Assembly: GCA_913774845.1 (NCBI GenBank)
Contig: CAJYJO010000050.1
Coordinates: 62,001 to 126,000, forward strand
Reading direction: 5' to 3'
From: an uncultured Microbacterium sp.
GTDB taxonomy: Bacteria; Actinomycetota; Actinomycetes; Actinomycetales; Microbacteriaceae
Length of the DNA stretch: 64,000 nt
Below the pieces are notes generated by a model that saw only the letters and a program-made list of their open reading frames with translations, had not been told where the DNA came from and ran no database searches. Shown piece by piece: positions 7,767 through 18,288 of the stretch. The translations under genes and the position numbers were made by a program. Numbering within the stretch: position 1 is the stretch's first letter; each line of letters starts with the position of its first letter.

Positions 7767-7798
7767 CGGCGGGGCCGGGGCGAACCCCGGCCCCGCCG
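7767..7798 (-). terminator. Strong terminator hairpin of the FMN reductase gene
   Basis: A perfect 14-bp GC stem (CGGCGGGGCCGGGG and its complement) with a CGAA tetraloop begins 10 nt beyond the stop codon at 7809. Confidence 0.75.
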
Positions 7799-7808
7799 CG
7801 TGGGAGCG

Positions 7809-8381
7809 TCAGGCCGCGGGAACCTCGGCGGGCGCGGTGCGCGAGATCAGCGTCACGAGCGCCTCGATGATCGAGCGGAGGAACGCGGCGGTGCCCTCGT
7901 CGGTCACGGTGCCGTCGTCCTCGAACAGACCGGGGGTCGACTGGATGTAGCCCTCGGGCTGGCCGAGGACGAGGGCGTTGTAGTGCAGGAGAACCGAACG
8001 CAGGTGCTGCTGCCCGGCGGCGGTGGCAATGCCGCCCTGCGAGGTACCGATGACGGCGGTCGGCTTGTCGTTGAACGACGCCTCGCCGTAGGGGCGCGCC
8101 GACCAGTCGAGCGCGTTCTTCAGCACGCCCGGGATCGAGCGGCTGTACTCGGGGGTCACGATGAAGACGCCGTCGGCATCCTCGATCGCCTTCTTGAACT
8201 CGGTCGCGACCTCGGGGAACTTCCCGTCGTAGTCGGGCGAGTAGAAGGGCAGGTCCTTGATCGGGATCTCCTTCAGGGTCACGCCCTCGGGGGCGACCTT
8301 CTCGAGTGCCTTCGCCAGACGGCGGTTGATCGAGGTGCTGGAGATGCTGCCGACGATGTAGCCGATCGTGTAGTCGGTCAC
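7809..8381 (-). CDS. NADPH-dependent FMN reductase family protein
   Basis: This 190-residue flavodoxin-fold protein of the NADPH-dependent FMN reductase / chromate-quinone reductase family should reduce FMN, quinones or azo compounds in the cytoplasm. The phosphate-binding loop GSISSTSINRRLAKAL lies near residue 11 and TPEYSRSIPGVLKNALDWSA, the flavin-contacting signature, near residue 75; PTAVIGTSQGG follows. The GTG start at 8381 is preceded by AGAGGA at a good distance. It is divergent from the sensor kinase gene, sharing a 144-bp promoter region. Confidence 0.88.
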   Translation of the reverse strand: MTDYTIGYIVGSISSTSINRRLAKALEKVAPEGVTLKEIPIKDLPFYSPDYDGKFPEVATEFKKAIEDADGVFIVTPEYSRSIPGVLKNALDWSARPYGEASFNDKPTAVIGTSQGGIATAAGQQHLRSVLLHYNALVLGQPEGYIQSTPGLFEDDGTVTDEGTAAFLRSIIEALVTLISRTAPAEVPAA

Positions 8382-8513
8382 GATGATCCTCTTTCCGGAC
8401 GACGGGGGCGCGAGCGCCCTGGTTCATTCACGTGCAAGCATCCCGGGCGAACCTGTATTCCCCCTTCCTCTTGACTCCGCCTCACGGGGGATGCAGGTGT
8501 CGGCGGTCGCCCC

Positions 8514-8519
8514 TAGCGT
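8514..8519 (+). promoter_or_regulatory. -10 element TAGCGT of the two-component operon
   Basis: TAGCGT is followed by GGAGGG and the ATG at 8526. The spacing allows a leaderless transcript, although GGAGGG could also act as a ribosome binding site on a transcript starting further upstream. Confidence 0.5.
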
Positions 8520-8525
8520 GGAGGG

Positions 8526-9785
8526 ATGCCGAGGATCACGCGCGCGCAGCAACGCAACGACGTCGTGCTCGCGGTCGTCGTGCTGCTCGGCGGTCTGCTC
8601 AGCGCGGTGCTGTCGTCGGTCTCGGGCCTCTACGGCGACCAGCAGGCCTCGCTCGCTCTCGCGGTGGGCTACATCTTCGTGCTCGCCGCCCCGATCGCGT
8701 TCCGACGCCGCTGGCCGTCGGCGGTGGCCGTGATCGTCTCGCTCGCGTATTTCGCCGCCGTGACCCTCCGCATCCCCGAGATCTACGCGGGGAACATCGC
8801 GATGTTCATCGCGCTGTACACGATCGGTGCGTGGGAGACGAGCCGCCGGCGCGCCACGATCGTGCGCGTCGCGATCATCGTGGGCATGTTCGCGTGGTTG
8901 TTCGTGGTGATGTTCCAGCAAGCGACGCAGCCGATCGACTCCGACCTCGAGGGCGCGTTCTCGCGCGCCGGGGCGTTCTCGCCCTTCGTCGCCTACCAGC
9001 TGCTGATGATCGGCGTGAACGCGCTGTTCTTCGGCGGCGCGTACTACTTCGGCGACCGCTCGTACCAGCAGATGCGCGAACGCGCGGCCCTCGAAGAGCG
9101 CACCGCCGAGCTGGAGTCCGAGCGCGAGGTGACCGCCGCGCAGGCCGTCGCGCTCGATCGCGTGCGCATCGCCCGTGAACTGCACGACGTGGTCGCGCAC
9201 CACGTCTCGCTGATGGGGGTGCAGGCGGGCGTCGCGCGGTCCCTCCTCGGCCGCGACCTCGAGGCCGCGCGCGAGACCCTCGCCGGCGTCGAGAGCTCCG
9301 CGCGCACGTCTCTGCACGAGCTGCGCCAGCTGCTCGAGACCCTGCGCACCCCCGACGGCGACGCCGCCCCCGACACCGCGCCCACCACGCACGGGCTCAC
9401 CTCGATCCGGTCCCTGGTCGACGACGCCACCGCCGCAGGGCTGCCCACCACCTTCACCGTCGTCGGCGACCCGGCGTGCGATCCCCCGCCGCTCGTGCAG
9501 GTCAACCTCTACCGCATCGCGCAGGAGGCACTGACGAACGCGCGCCGCCATGCCGGACCCGACGCCACCGCCGACGTGCGCCTGCGCTTCGAGGCGGACG
9601 CCGTCGAGCTCGAGATCTCGAACACCGGACGCCGCGGCTCGTCGACGCCCGGCCTCGGCCAGCTCGGCATGCGCGAGCGCGCGGCCGTGTCCGGCGGCTC
9701 GATCGAGATCGGACCGCGCTCGCGCGGCGGCTACCTCGTGCGCGTGCGCGTGCCGCTCACCCCCGCGGAGGTGGCGAATGCCTGA
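8526..9785 (+). CDS. Sensor histidine kinase (NarL/LuxR partner type)
   Basis: This 419-residue membrane kinase has about six hydrophobic segments in residues 12-175, then a short coiled linker (EERTAELESEREVTAAQA). The dimerisation/phosphoacceptor domain follows with RIARELHDVVAHHVSLM, His about 220. The ATPase domain has the N-box QEALTNARRHAG and the G-box GLGQLGMRERAAVSGG. This is the HisKA_3 architecture that pairs with LuxR-type regulators, and that partner overlaps its 3' end. The stimulus is unknown; there is no extracytoplasmic sensor domain, so it may sense the membrane. Confidence 0.9.
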   Translation: MPRITRAQQRNDVVLAVVVLLGGLLSAVLSSVSGLYGDQQASLALAVGYIFVLAAPIAFRRRWPSAVAVIVSLAYFAAVTLRIPEIYAGNIAMFIALYTIGAWETSRRRATIVRVAIIVGMFAWLFVVMFQQATQPIDSDLEGAFSRAGAFSPFVAYQLLMIGVNALFFGGAYYFGDRSYQQMRERAALEERTAELESEREVTAAQAVALDRVRIARELHDVVAHHVSLMGVQAGVARSLLGRDLEAARETLAGVESSARTSLHELRQLLETLRTPDGDAAPDTAPTTHGLTSIRSLVDDATAAGLPTTFTVVGDPACDPPPLVQVNLYRIAQEALTNARRHAGPDATADVRLRFEADAVELEISNTGRRGSSTPGLGQLGMRERAAVSGGSIEIGPRSRGGYLVRVRVPLTPAEVANA

Positions 9786-10449
9786 GTTGCGCGTGCTGCT
9801 GGTCGACGACCACGCCATGATGCGGGCGGGGTTCCGCACGATCCTGTCGCTCGAGCCCGACATCGAGGTCGTCGGCGAGGCGGCATCCGGAATCGAGGCT
9901 CTCGCCGCCGCGGCACGCCTCCGGCCCGACGTGATCTGCATGGACGTGCAGATGCCCGACATGGACGGCCTCGAAGCCACTCGGCGGCTGACCGCCGACC
10001 CCGCCTCCGCCGCGGCGGTGCTCATCGTCACGACCTTCGACCGCGACGACTACCTCTTCTCCGCCCTGGGCGCCGGCGCGAGCGGCTTCCTGCTCAAGAA
10101 CGCCGGGCCCGAAGAGCTCGTCTCGGCCGTCCGCGTCGTCGGCGCGGGCGACGCGCTGCTCGCGCCCGAGGTCACACGCCGGGTCATCGAGCGCTTCGCG
10201 GCTCAGGATGCCGGCACCCCGGCATCCACTCCCCCGCCGCCCGCGCTCGACCTCGCCGAGCCGTTGACGGAGCGCGAGGCGGAGGTGCTGCGTCTGGTGG
10301 CCGAGGCGATGAGCAACGCCGAAATCGCCGCACGGTTGTTCATCGGCGAGGCGACGGTCAAGACGCACGTGTCGAACGTGCTGCAGAAGCTCGGCGCGCG
10401 CGACCGCGTGCAGGCCGTGGTGCTCGCGCACCGGCACGGGCTGGCCTGA
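9778..10449 (+). CDS. LuxR/NarL-family response regulator
   Basis: This 223-residue regulator has a receiver domain at 1-120 with the acidic pair DD at 10-11, phosphoacceptor Asp 56 (ICMDVQMPDMDG), a conserved Thr (VTTFDRDDY) and Lys (FLLKNAG). A GerE/LuxR helix-turn-helix lies at about 160-220 (LTEREAEVLRLVAEAMSNAE). The ATG at 9778 overlaps the kinase stop by 8 bp, so translation is coupled and the pair forms a cognate system. An ABC transporter pair 270 bp downstream, as in many drug- or lipid-II-sensing systems, is a plausible target. Confidence 0.92.
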   Translation: MPELRVLLVDDHAMMRAGFRTILSLEPDIEVVGEAASGIEALAAAARLRPDVICMDVQMPDMDGLEATRRLTADPASAAAVLIVTTFDRDDYLFSALGAGASGFLLKNAGPEELVSAVRVVGAGDALLAPEVTRRVIERFAAQDAGTPASTPPPPALDLAEPLTEREAEVLRLVAEAMSNAEIAARLFIGEATVKTHVSNVLQKLGARDRVQAVVLAHRHGLA

Positions 10450-10490
10450 GGGCTGGGCCGGCGGAAGGCATCAGCCGGTTGGCTGGTACC

Positions 10491-10607
10491 GATCGTCCGA
10501 CAGGCTCAGGGACCTCGGCTCCGCGCCCGCCGGCACCGACCCCTCGACAGGCTCAGGGACCTCGGCTCCGCGCGCGCCGGTACCGGCCCTTCGACACGCT
10601 CAGGGCC
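10491..10607. repeat. Three palindromic repeats (TCGACAGGCTCAGGG type)
   Basis: Copies at about 10491-10514, 10539-10561 and 10585-10607 share the core TCGACAGGCTCAGGG with the elements at 7.5 kb and 53.7 kb; spacing is 47 bp. They fill the first half of the 272-bp gap between the response regulator and the ABC transporter. Confidence 0.8.
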
Positions 10608-10721
10608 CCGGCCTCGCCGCCCCCTCCCCCGCACGGCGGAGGCGCGGAACCGTCCCGGGGCGGAGGTGCCCGTGGCATCCGGGTCCCTAGCGTGGAAGAC
10701 ATCGAGAAGAAGGGATGCATC

Positions 10722-11606
10722 GTGCTCGAACTGAACGGCATCACCAAGAGCTACGGCGGACGCCGAGTGCTCGACGGCGTGGGTTTCGACGTGGCCCCGG
10801 GGCGGCTGACGGGCTTCGTCGGCGGCAACGGCGCCGGCAAGACCACGACCATGCGGATCGCCCTGGGGGTGCTCGGCAAGGACGCGGGCACCGTCGAGCT
10901 GAACGGGGCGGCGGTCACCACCTCCGACCGCCGCCGCTTCGGATACATGCCCGAGGAGCGCGGGCTGTACCCGAAGATGAAGATGGCCGAGCACATCGCC
11001 TACCTCGCGCGCCTCCACGGCTTCGGCAAAGCCGAGGCGAACGCGAAGGCCACGACCCTGCTCGAGCGCCTGGGACTCGGCGAGCGCCTCGGCGACCTCG
11101 TCGAGACGCTGTCGCTCGGCAACCAGCAGCGCGCGCAGATCGCCGCTTCGCTCGTGCACGAGCCCGAGGTGCTGATCCTCGACGAGCCGTTCTCGGGCCT
11201 CGACCCGCTCGCGGTCGACGTCGTGGCGGGTGTGCTGCAAGAGAAGGCGGCCGCCGGGACGGCGGTGCTGTTCTCGTCGCACCAGCTCGATGTCGTCGAG
11301 CGCCTGTGCGATGACTTGGTGATCATCGCCGGGGGGACGATCCGCGCCGCCGGCAGCCGCGACGACCTGCGCGCCCAGCACGCGACCCACCGCTACGAGC
11401 TCGTCTCGGGCAGTGACGCGGGCTGGCTGCGCGACGAGCCGGGGATCACGGTGCTCGACTTCGACGGGGGCTATGCGCTCTTCGACGCCGCCGACGACAC
11501 CACCGCCCAGCGTGTGCTGCGCGGTGCGGTCGAGCGCGGCGACGTCGCCAGCTTCGCCCCGCAACGACCGACCCTCGCCGAGATCTTCAAGGAGGTCATC
11601 CAGTGA
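10722..11606 (+). CDS. ABC transporter ATP-binding protein (NatA/DrrA-like)
   Basis: This 294-residue ATPase subunit has Walker A GGNGAGKTTTM near residue 38, the Q-loop region GYMPEERGLYPKM, the signature LSLGNQQRAQI and Walker B VLILDEPFSGLDP with the H-loop FSSHQLD. A C-terminal tail of about 85 residues (HRYELVSG...PTLAEIFKEVIQ) is typical of the ABC-2 exporter class that pumps antibiotics, Na+ or lipids. The GTG at 10722 has AGAAGAAGGGA upstream, and a TAGCGT -10 element lies about 30 nt before it at 10689-10694. The permease gene overlaps its stop by 4 bp (GTGA). Confidence 0.88.
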   Translation: MLELNGITKSYGGRRVLDGVGFDVAPGRLTGFVGGNGAGKTTTMRIALGVLGKDAGTVELNGAAVTTSDRRRFGYMPEERGLYPKMKMAEHIAYLARLHGFGKAEANAKATTLLERLGLGERLGDLVETLSLGNQQRAQIAASLVHEPEVLILDEPFSGLDPLAVDVVAGVLQEKAAAGTAVLFSSHQLDVVERLCDDLVIIAGGTIRAAGSRDDLRAQHATHRYELVSGSDAGWLRDEPGITVLDFDGGYALFDAADDTTAQRVLRGAVERGDVASFAPQRPTLAEIFKEVIQ

Positions 11607-12721
11607 GCACTCCCCCGACCGCCGCCCGCCGCGCGCCCGGCGAGCTGCAGAGCATCTGGCTCGTCGCCGAGCGCGAGATCGGCTCCAAGCTGCGCAGCAA
11701 GGCCTTCGTCATCTCGACCGCGATCCTCATCGTCGCCGCCCTCGCGTCGGTGCTGTGGGGCGGCTTCGCCGCGAACAACCTGCGGGGCGACGGCATCCCG
11801 GTCGCCGTCACTTCCCAGACGCAGAGCGCCGTGGCCGACCTCGAGGGCGTCGAGGTGACGGTGTCGGACAGCGACGACGCCGCGCGCGCCCTCGTCGAGG
11901 ACGGGACGGTGGATGCCGCCCTCGTCACGGGCTCGGCCGACCCGGCGTTCGACTACACCGTCGTGGTGAAGGACGACGTCCCCGCCTCGCTGTTGCAGAT
12001 GCTCAGTGAGACCCCACCGGTCGACATGATCGACCCCGGCGCGGGCGCCGCCGACGCCCTACGCTATTTCATCGCCCTCGGTTTCGGCATCGTGTTCCTC
12101 ATCGCGGCGTCGACGTTCGGCGGCACGATCGCGCAGAGCGTGGTCGAGGAGAAGCAGACGCGCGTGGTCGAGATCCTCATCTCGGCGATCCCGGTTCGGG
12201 CGCTACTCGCGGGCAAGGTGATCGGCAACACGGTCCTCGCCATGGCGCAGATCGTGCTGCTCGCGGCGGTCGCCGTCGTCGGTCTCGCGGTCACCGGACA
12301 ATCGGGGGTGCTCGACGCCCTCGGCGCCCCGATCGCGTGGTTCGCGATCTTCTTCCTGTTCGGGTTCGTGCTGCTGGCCTCGCTGTTCGCGGCCGCGGCG
12401 GCGCTGGTCTCCCGTCAGGAGGATGTCGGCGCGACCACGACGCCCATCACGATGCTGATCATGGCGCCGTATTTCCTCGTGATCTTCTTCAACGACAACC
12501 CCGTCGTGCTCACGATCATGTCGTACGTGCCGTTCTCGGCCCCCGTCGGGATGCCGCTGCGCCTGTACCTCGGCGACGCCCAGTGGTGGGAGCCGGTGCT
12601 GTCGCTGCTCGTGCTCATCGCCTCGTGTGCGCTGGCCATCGGCCTGGCGGCCCGCATCTACCGCAACTCGCTGCTGCGGATGGGCGCGCGCGTGAAGCTC
12701 GCCGAGGCGCTGCGCGGGTGA
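11603..12721 (+). CDS. ABC-2 type transporter permease (NatB-like)
   Basis: This 372-residue permease has one N-terminal membrane helix (AFVISTAILIVAALASVLWGGFAA), an extracytoplasmic domain of about 110 residues (GIPVAVTSQTQSAVADLEG) and then five C-terminal membrane segments. The region begins YFIALGFGIVFLIAAS, and VVEEKQTRVVEILISAIPVRALLAGKV is the cytoplasmic coupling motif of the NatB/ABC-2 class. The overlap with the ATPase gene shows they form one exporter. The upstream two-component system may control it; no substrate can be named. Confidence 0.87.
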   Translation: MSTPPTAARRAPGELQSIWLVAEREIGSKLRSKAFVISTAILIVAALASVLWGGFAANNLRGDGIPVAVTSQTQSAVADLEGVEVTVSDSDDAARALVEDGTVDAALVTGSADPAFDYTVVVKDDVPASLLQMLSETPPVDMIDPGAGAADALRYFIALGFGIVFLIAASTFGGTIAQSVVEEKQTRVVEILISAIPVRALLAGKVIGNTVLAMAQIVLLAAVAVVGLAVTGQSGVLDALGAPIAWFAIFFLFGFVLLASLFAAAAALVSRQEDVGATTTPITMLIMAPYFLVIFFNDNPVVLTIMSYVPFSAPVGMPLRLYLGDAQWWEPVLSLLVLIASCALAIGLAARIYRNSLLRMGARVKLAEALRG

Positions 12722-12750
12722 GGCTCGCCGACGCGCTCGGCGCGTGAGGG

Positions 12751-12780
12751 AGGGGGATGCCGGGTTCTCGGCATCCCCCT
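12751..12780. terminator. Bidirectional terminator between convergent genes
   Basis: A 12-bp stem AGGGGGATGCCG/CGGCATCCCCCT with a 6-nt loop lies between the permease (plus) and the downstream minus-strand gene. The arms again contain the GGATGCC word. Confidence 0.75.
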
Positions 12781-12844
12781 CTCGCTGCGCGCTCGTCCGG
12801 CTGCCGCGCCTCGCCCGAGGCCATCGCCGCAGACCAGTCGCCCG

Positions 12845-13573
12845 CTACCGCGCCACGTAGGCCGTGACGCTCTCGGAGAGGCGGATCGGGATGCCGTCGA
12901 TCGAGGAGTCGTCGGGGTCGCCGATCGCGACCTCGAGGCCCTCGTCGATACCGAAGACCGCGGGGCCCTCCTGCGCGCCGCTGGCGCACCCCGCCGACCA
13001 CGGGCGGTTGTCGGTCGAGGTGAACGTGACGATGCACCGACCGTCGCCGTCTTCCGGCTGGGCCAGGTAGATGCGGAAATCGCGCACGGTCGCGATGTAG
13101 CGGGTGCTGCCCGAGTCGATACCGCTGTCGCGGAGGATCTCGGCCGAGATCGCATCTTCGACGGTCTGCGGGAACGTGAGCTCGGGGTACTGCGCGGCCG
13201 CCGGATCCGCGGTGGCCGTCGGGGCCGACATGCTCGCCCCGATCGCGATGCCGATGCCGACCAGCGCGACCGCACCGACCGCCGAGAGCGCCCAACGTAC
13301 GAGTCGGCCCGCCGTGGTGGCGCCCGGAGCGGTCCGGTCGTCGACGGACTCGGGCTCGACCGCGTCGGCCGGCGCCTGCGCCTCGGGCGTCGGGGCGGCT
13401 GCCCCCGACGTCTGCCCCACGCGCTCTTCGCCGCCGGCCACCCCGGACGCGGTCTCGTCCCGGTCGCGCTCTTCGAGCTCGGCGAGACGCGAGATCATGG
13501 CCGGCGTCGCGCTCGCCCCCTCGACGCCGTAGACCTGCTCGCGCAGGGCGTGGAGTTCGGCGGTGTGGTCCAT
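12845..13573 (-). CDS. Hypothetical single-pass membrane protein (242 aa)
   Basis: Residues 1-40 are hydrophilic and helical (AELHALREQVYG). Residues 45-85 are a low-complexity Ala/Glu/Pro linker, residues 88-112 form a membrane helix (RWALSAVGAVALVGIGIAIGAS) and about 120 residues form a likely extracytoplasmic domain with two cysteines (GRCIVTF, WSAGCASG). The family is not recognised. It begins 9 bp after the GH15 gene stop, and a TAGAGT -10 element overlapping that stop lies 6 nt before the ATG, so it may have its own leaderless promoter. Confidence 0.75.
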   Translation of the reverse strand: MDHTAELHALREQVYGVEGASATPAMISRLAELEERDRDETASGVAGGEERVGQTSGAAAPTPEAQAPADAVEPESVDDRTAPGATTAGRLVRWALSAVGAVALVGIGIAIGASMSAPTATADPAAAQYPELTFPQTVEDAISAEILRDSGIDSGSTRYIATVRDFRIYLAQPEDGDGRCIVTFTSTDNRPWSAGCASGAQEGPAVFGIDEGLEVAIGDPDDSSIDGIPIRLSESVTAYVAR

Positions 13574-13582
13574 GCGACGACT

Positions 13583-15370
<1,788 letters not shown>

Positions 15371-15471
15371 GCTCGGATTGTGGCAGAGGTCGCCGACATC
15401 GCGGCCGAGCATCGCGATAGTGGCTCCCCTGCGCTCGCTGCAAGCACGTCGGCGGTGTCGGAGGGGAGCGC

Positions 15472-15477
15472 TACGGT
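15472..15477 (+). promoter_or_regulatory. -10 element TACGGT, leaderless zwf promoter
   Basis: TACGGT is followed by six bases and the ATG at 15484. Confidence 0.5.
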
Positions 15478-15483
15478 TGCCGC

Positions 15484-16845
15484 ATGACGGCGGACACCAC
15501 CCTGATCATCCTCGGCGCCTCGGGCGATCTCACCTCTCGCTTGCTCTTGCCCGCACTCGGTCAGCTGCTCACGCGCGAACCCGGTCGGTCGGTGCGCCTG
15601 CACGGCGCCGGCATGGACGACTGGACCGACGAGCGCTGGCGCGAGGTGGTTCGCGCGTCGTTCCAGACGACGGATGCCGCTGCCGCTTTCGCCGCGGTCT
15701 CCGAGACGACCTACTCGCAGGCCGACATCACGAAGGCCGACGACCTGCAGAAGCTCCTCGACGACGCCGAGGGCCGTCCGGCGCTCTACTTCGCCGTGCC
15801 CCCGGCCGTGGCCGAGAAATCGTGCCTCGCGCTCAGCGACGTCACCCTTCCCGCGGGCACCGTGCTCGCCCTCGAGAAGCCGTTCGGCACCGACGAAGCG
15901 AGCGCCCACCGGCTCAACCAGCAGCTGGCGAAGCTGGTGCCCGAAGACCAGGTCTTCCGCATCGACCACTTCCTCGGACGATCGACCGTGCTCAACCTGC
16001 TCGGGGCGCGCTTCGCCAACCGTCCGCTCGAGAGCGTCTGGTCGGCCGACGACATCGCCTCCGTGCTCATCGACTACCCCGAGCCCCTCGGGCTCGAGGG
16101 ACGCGCCGGGTACTACGACGGCGCCGGTGCCCTGGTCGACATGATCCAGAGCCACCTCCTGCAGGTCATGGCATTCGTCACGATGGAGCCCCCGGCATCC
16201 CTCAACCAGCTCGATCTGCGCGACGCCACCTCGGCGGTCCTGCGGGCCACCCACGTGCTCGACGACGACCCCGTCCGCCACTCCCGGCGCGCCCGCTACA
16301 CCGCCGGCGACGTCGGCGATCGTCACTTCCCCTCGTACGCCGACGAACCGGGCGTCGACCCCTCACGCAGGACCGAGACGCTGGCCGAGATGACGGTCGA
16401 GGTGCGCACCGCGCGCTGGCAGGGCGTACCCATCACCCTGCGCTCGGGCAAGGCGCTGAGCTCGCCGGACCGCGCCATCACCGTGACGTTCAAGCCGGTG
16501 CGCCACCTGCCCGGCGGCTTCCGCGGCGAGAGCGAACCCTCGGTGCTCGTCTTCTCGCTCGGCCCCGACACGATGAGCCTCGGCCTCAACGTCAACGGCG
16601 CCGACGATCCCCTCGAGCTCGAACGCGTGACCCTGGCCGCCGACCTCGGCGAGGGCGCGCTCAAGGCCTACGGCGAGGTCCTGTCGGGCATCCTCGACGG
16701 CGACGCGATGCTGGCGGTCCGCGGCGACGCCGCCGAGCAGTGCTGGCGCATCGTCCAACCCGTCATCGACGCATGGCGCAAGGACGAGGTTCCGCTCGAC
16801 GAGTATCCGGCCGGCACCGCCGGTCCCACCGCGTGGAGCCAGTGA
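15484..16845 (+). CDS. zwf: Glucose-6-phosphate dehydrogenase
   Basis: This 453-residue enzyme oxidises glucose 6-phosphate to 6-phosphogluconolactone with NADP+, the entry to the pentose phosphate pathway. The coenzyme loop GASGDLTSR is at 11-19, EKPFG at 131-135 and the substrate/catalytic motif RIDHFLG at 159-165 with the catalytic His region. The usual RIDHYLGKE is changed to RIDHFLGRS, so the substrate-binding Lys is an Arg. This and the shorter length (about 490-510 is common) mark a divergent actinobacterial paralogue, so activity on a related hexose phosphate cannot be excluded. Confidence 0.85.
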   Translation: MTADTTLIILGASGDLTSRLLLPALGQLLTREPGRSVRLHGAGMDDWTDERWREVVRASFQTTDAAAAFAAVSETTYSQADITKADDLQKLLDDAEGRPALYFAVPPAVAEKSCLALSDVTLPAGTVLALEKPFGTDEASAHRLNQQLAKLVPEDQVFRIDHFLGRSTVLNLLGARFANRPLESVWSADDIASVLIDYPEPLGLEGRAGYYDGAGALVDMIQSHLLQVMAFVTMEPPASLNQLDLRDATSAVLRATHVLDDDPVRHSRRARYTAGDVGDRHFPSYADEPGVDPSRRTETLAEMTVEVRTARWQGVPITLRSGKALSSPDRAITVTFKPVRHLPGGFRGESEPSVLVFSLGPDTMSLGLNVNGADDPLELERVTLAADLGEGALKAYGEVLSGILDGDAMLAVRGDAAEQCWRIVQPVIDAWRKDEVPLDEYPAGTAGPTAWSQ

Positions 16846-17154
16846 CGCGGCGGTGACGTTCGCCGCGGTGGCGGCGCAATGGACGGGTTCGGGTCGGGCG
16901 GCGGCGTACCGGCGGGATCGGTCGGGCGGCTGCGCAGGACGGCCGGGTTTCCCGGACGGATGCCGTCACGGAGCGCGGCCGCGGAACCGACGCGCCCGCG
17001 TGGGCCGGCGAGCGTCCTTCGACGTCGGGGGCCGGCATCCGGGATCTGCTCGTGACGACGCACGGCGTCACACGGGAACAGATCGGGCCCGACCGTCGTT
17101 GACTGGTGCGGGTCAACGGAGTCCCTCACATCGTTTCGTCTCGCAGGAGGACCC
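16846..17154. other. 309-bp intergenic region
   Basis: No gene is supported here; the open frames are Arg-rich and lack starts with ribosome binding sites. It holds two GGATGCC/GGCATCC words and, near its right end, the GTTGAC/GTCAAC inverted repeat listed separately. Confidence 0.6.
17098..17117 (+). promoter_or_regulatory. Inverted repeat GTTGAC-N8-GTCAAC, candidate operator
   Basis: A perfect 6-bp dyad with an 8-bp spacer lies 37 bp before the nitroreductase start. TTGAC could double as part of a -35 element, so a repressor bound here would block the promoter. The regulator is unknown. Confidence 0.35.
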
Positions 17155-17739
17155 ATGTCTCTCGTACTCGATCGCACCGCCCCCACCGACGCCCCCATCC
17201 TTGACGTGCTCGCCGAGCGCTGGAGCACGCGCGTCTTCGACCCCGAGACGCCGATCGACGAGGCGGCACTGCGCTCCGCCCTCGAGGCCGCGCGGTGGGC
17301 GCCGTCGGGCATGAACTTCCAGCCCTGGCGCTTCATCGTCGCGCGCCGCGGCACCGCCGCTCACGAGAAGGTCGTATCCGCTCTCATGGGGTTCAACCAG
17401 GCCTGGGCCCCGGCCGCCGGCGCCCTGCTCGTCGTGCTCGCCGAGACCGAGACCGAAGACGGCGAAGCGCGCACGTGGGCGCTTTACGACACCGGCCAGG
17501 CCGCCGCGCACTTCACCGTGCAGGCGCACGCCGAGGGCCTCGCGACGCACCAGATGGGCGGCTTCGTCGCCGACGACCTGCGCGCCTCGTTCGACATCGA
17601 CGCGCGCTTCCAGCCCGTCACCGTCATCGCCGTCGGTGCTCTCGGCGACGTCGACGCCGCCGAGGAGGGCCTGCGTCAGCGCGAGCTCGCCCCACGTGAG
17701 CGCCGTACCGTCGCGGACTCGCTGCTCGTCGACGACTGA
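17155..17739 (+). CDS. Nitroreductase family protein
   Basis: This 194-residue FMN-dependent oxidoreductase of the nitroreductase fold reduces nitroaromatics, quinones or similar compounds with NAD(P)H. RWSTRVFDPETPID near residue 23 and RWAPSGMNFQPWRFIVARR near residue 48 are the FMN-binding signatures; AHAEGLATHQMGGF near residue 123 is the second flavin contact. CAGGAGGA about 6 nt upstream supports the ATG at 17155. The gene stands alone before a strong terminator. Confidence 0.9.
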   Translation: MSLVLDRTAPTDAPILDVLAERWSTRVFDPETPIDEAALRSALEAARWAPSGMNFQPWRFIVARRGTAAHEKVVSALMGFNQAWAPAAGALLVVLAETETEDGEARTWALYDTGQAAAHFTVQAHAEGLATHQMGGFVADDLRASFDIDARFQPVTVIAVGALGDVDAAEEGLRQRELAPRERRTVADSLLVDD

Positions 17740-17754
17740 GCCCACGGCATCCTG

Positions 17755-17795
17755 CCGCCCCGAGACCCGCCCCCGCAGGGCGCGTCTCGGGGCGG
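17755..17795. terminator. Bidirectional terminator
   Basis: A perfect 12-bp stem CCGCCCCGAGAC/GTCTCGGGGCGG with a 17-nt loop separates the convergent nitroreductase and rraA genes; a short T-run follows at 17801-17803. Confidence 0.75.
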
Positions 17796-17813
17796 TTCGC
17801 TTTCAGGGCCGGG

Positions 17814-18281
17814 TCAGCGCTCGACGAGGACGCCGTCGGCGTCGGCCCACACATGGCGGCCGGGCGCGAAGACCACTCCGGCGATCGTGACCGGGACGTC
17901 GACCTCTCCGACGCCGTCCTTCGCGCTCTTGCGCGGGCTCGAGCCGAGCGCCTTCACGCCGAGCGGCAGGGTCGCGAGCGCGACGCGATCACGGATCGCG
18001 CCGTTCACGATGACGCCCGCCCAACCGTTCTCGACCGCGGAGGCGGCGATCATGTCGCCGACGAGCGCCGACTCGAGCGAGCCGCCCCCGTCGATCACGA
18101 GGACCGCCCCGTCGCCGGGCGTCGTGAGCGTCTGCTTCACGAGGGCGTTGTCGCGGTGACAGCGCACGGTGCGCACGGGGCCGTCGAAGGCGACGCTCCC
18201 GCCTAGGTCGATCAGCGGCAGCGAGAGCGAATCGAGCTCGTCCCCTCGCTCGTCGTACAGGTCTGCGGTCGCGATGCTCAT
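17814..18281 (-). CDS. rraA: RraA family protein (RNase E regulator / HMG aldolase-like)
   Basis: This 155-residue trimeric RraA-fold protein begins MSIATADLYDERGDELDSL and carries VLVIDGGGSLESALVGDM near residue 65 and ENGWAGVIVNGAIRDRVAL near residue 85. It ends in the characteristic GRHVWADADGVLV. In gamma-proteobacteria RraA inhibits RNase E; relatives are 4-hydroxy-4-methyl-2-oxoglutarate or oxaloacetate aldolases with an R-x3-D metal site, here RDRVAL-like. Which role applies is unclear. The ATG at 18281 is preferred over an upstream frame because a TACGCT -10 element lies 7 nt before it. Confidence 0.85.
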   Translation of the reverse strand: MSIATADLYDERGDELDSLSLPLIDLGGSVAFDGPVRTVRCHRDNALVKQTLTTPGDGAVLVIDGGGSLESALVGDMIAASAVENGWAGVIVNGAIRDRVALATLPLGVKALGSSPRKSAKDGVGEVDVPVTIAGVVFAPGRHVWADADGVLVER

Positions 18282-18288
18282 GTCGGCC

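Noticed and set aside
16846-17154. Small RNA or tRNA gene in the zwf-nitroreductase gap
   Set aside because: No cloverleaf, conserved loop or terminator following a promoter could be found by eye.
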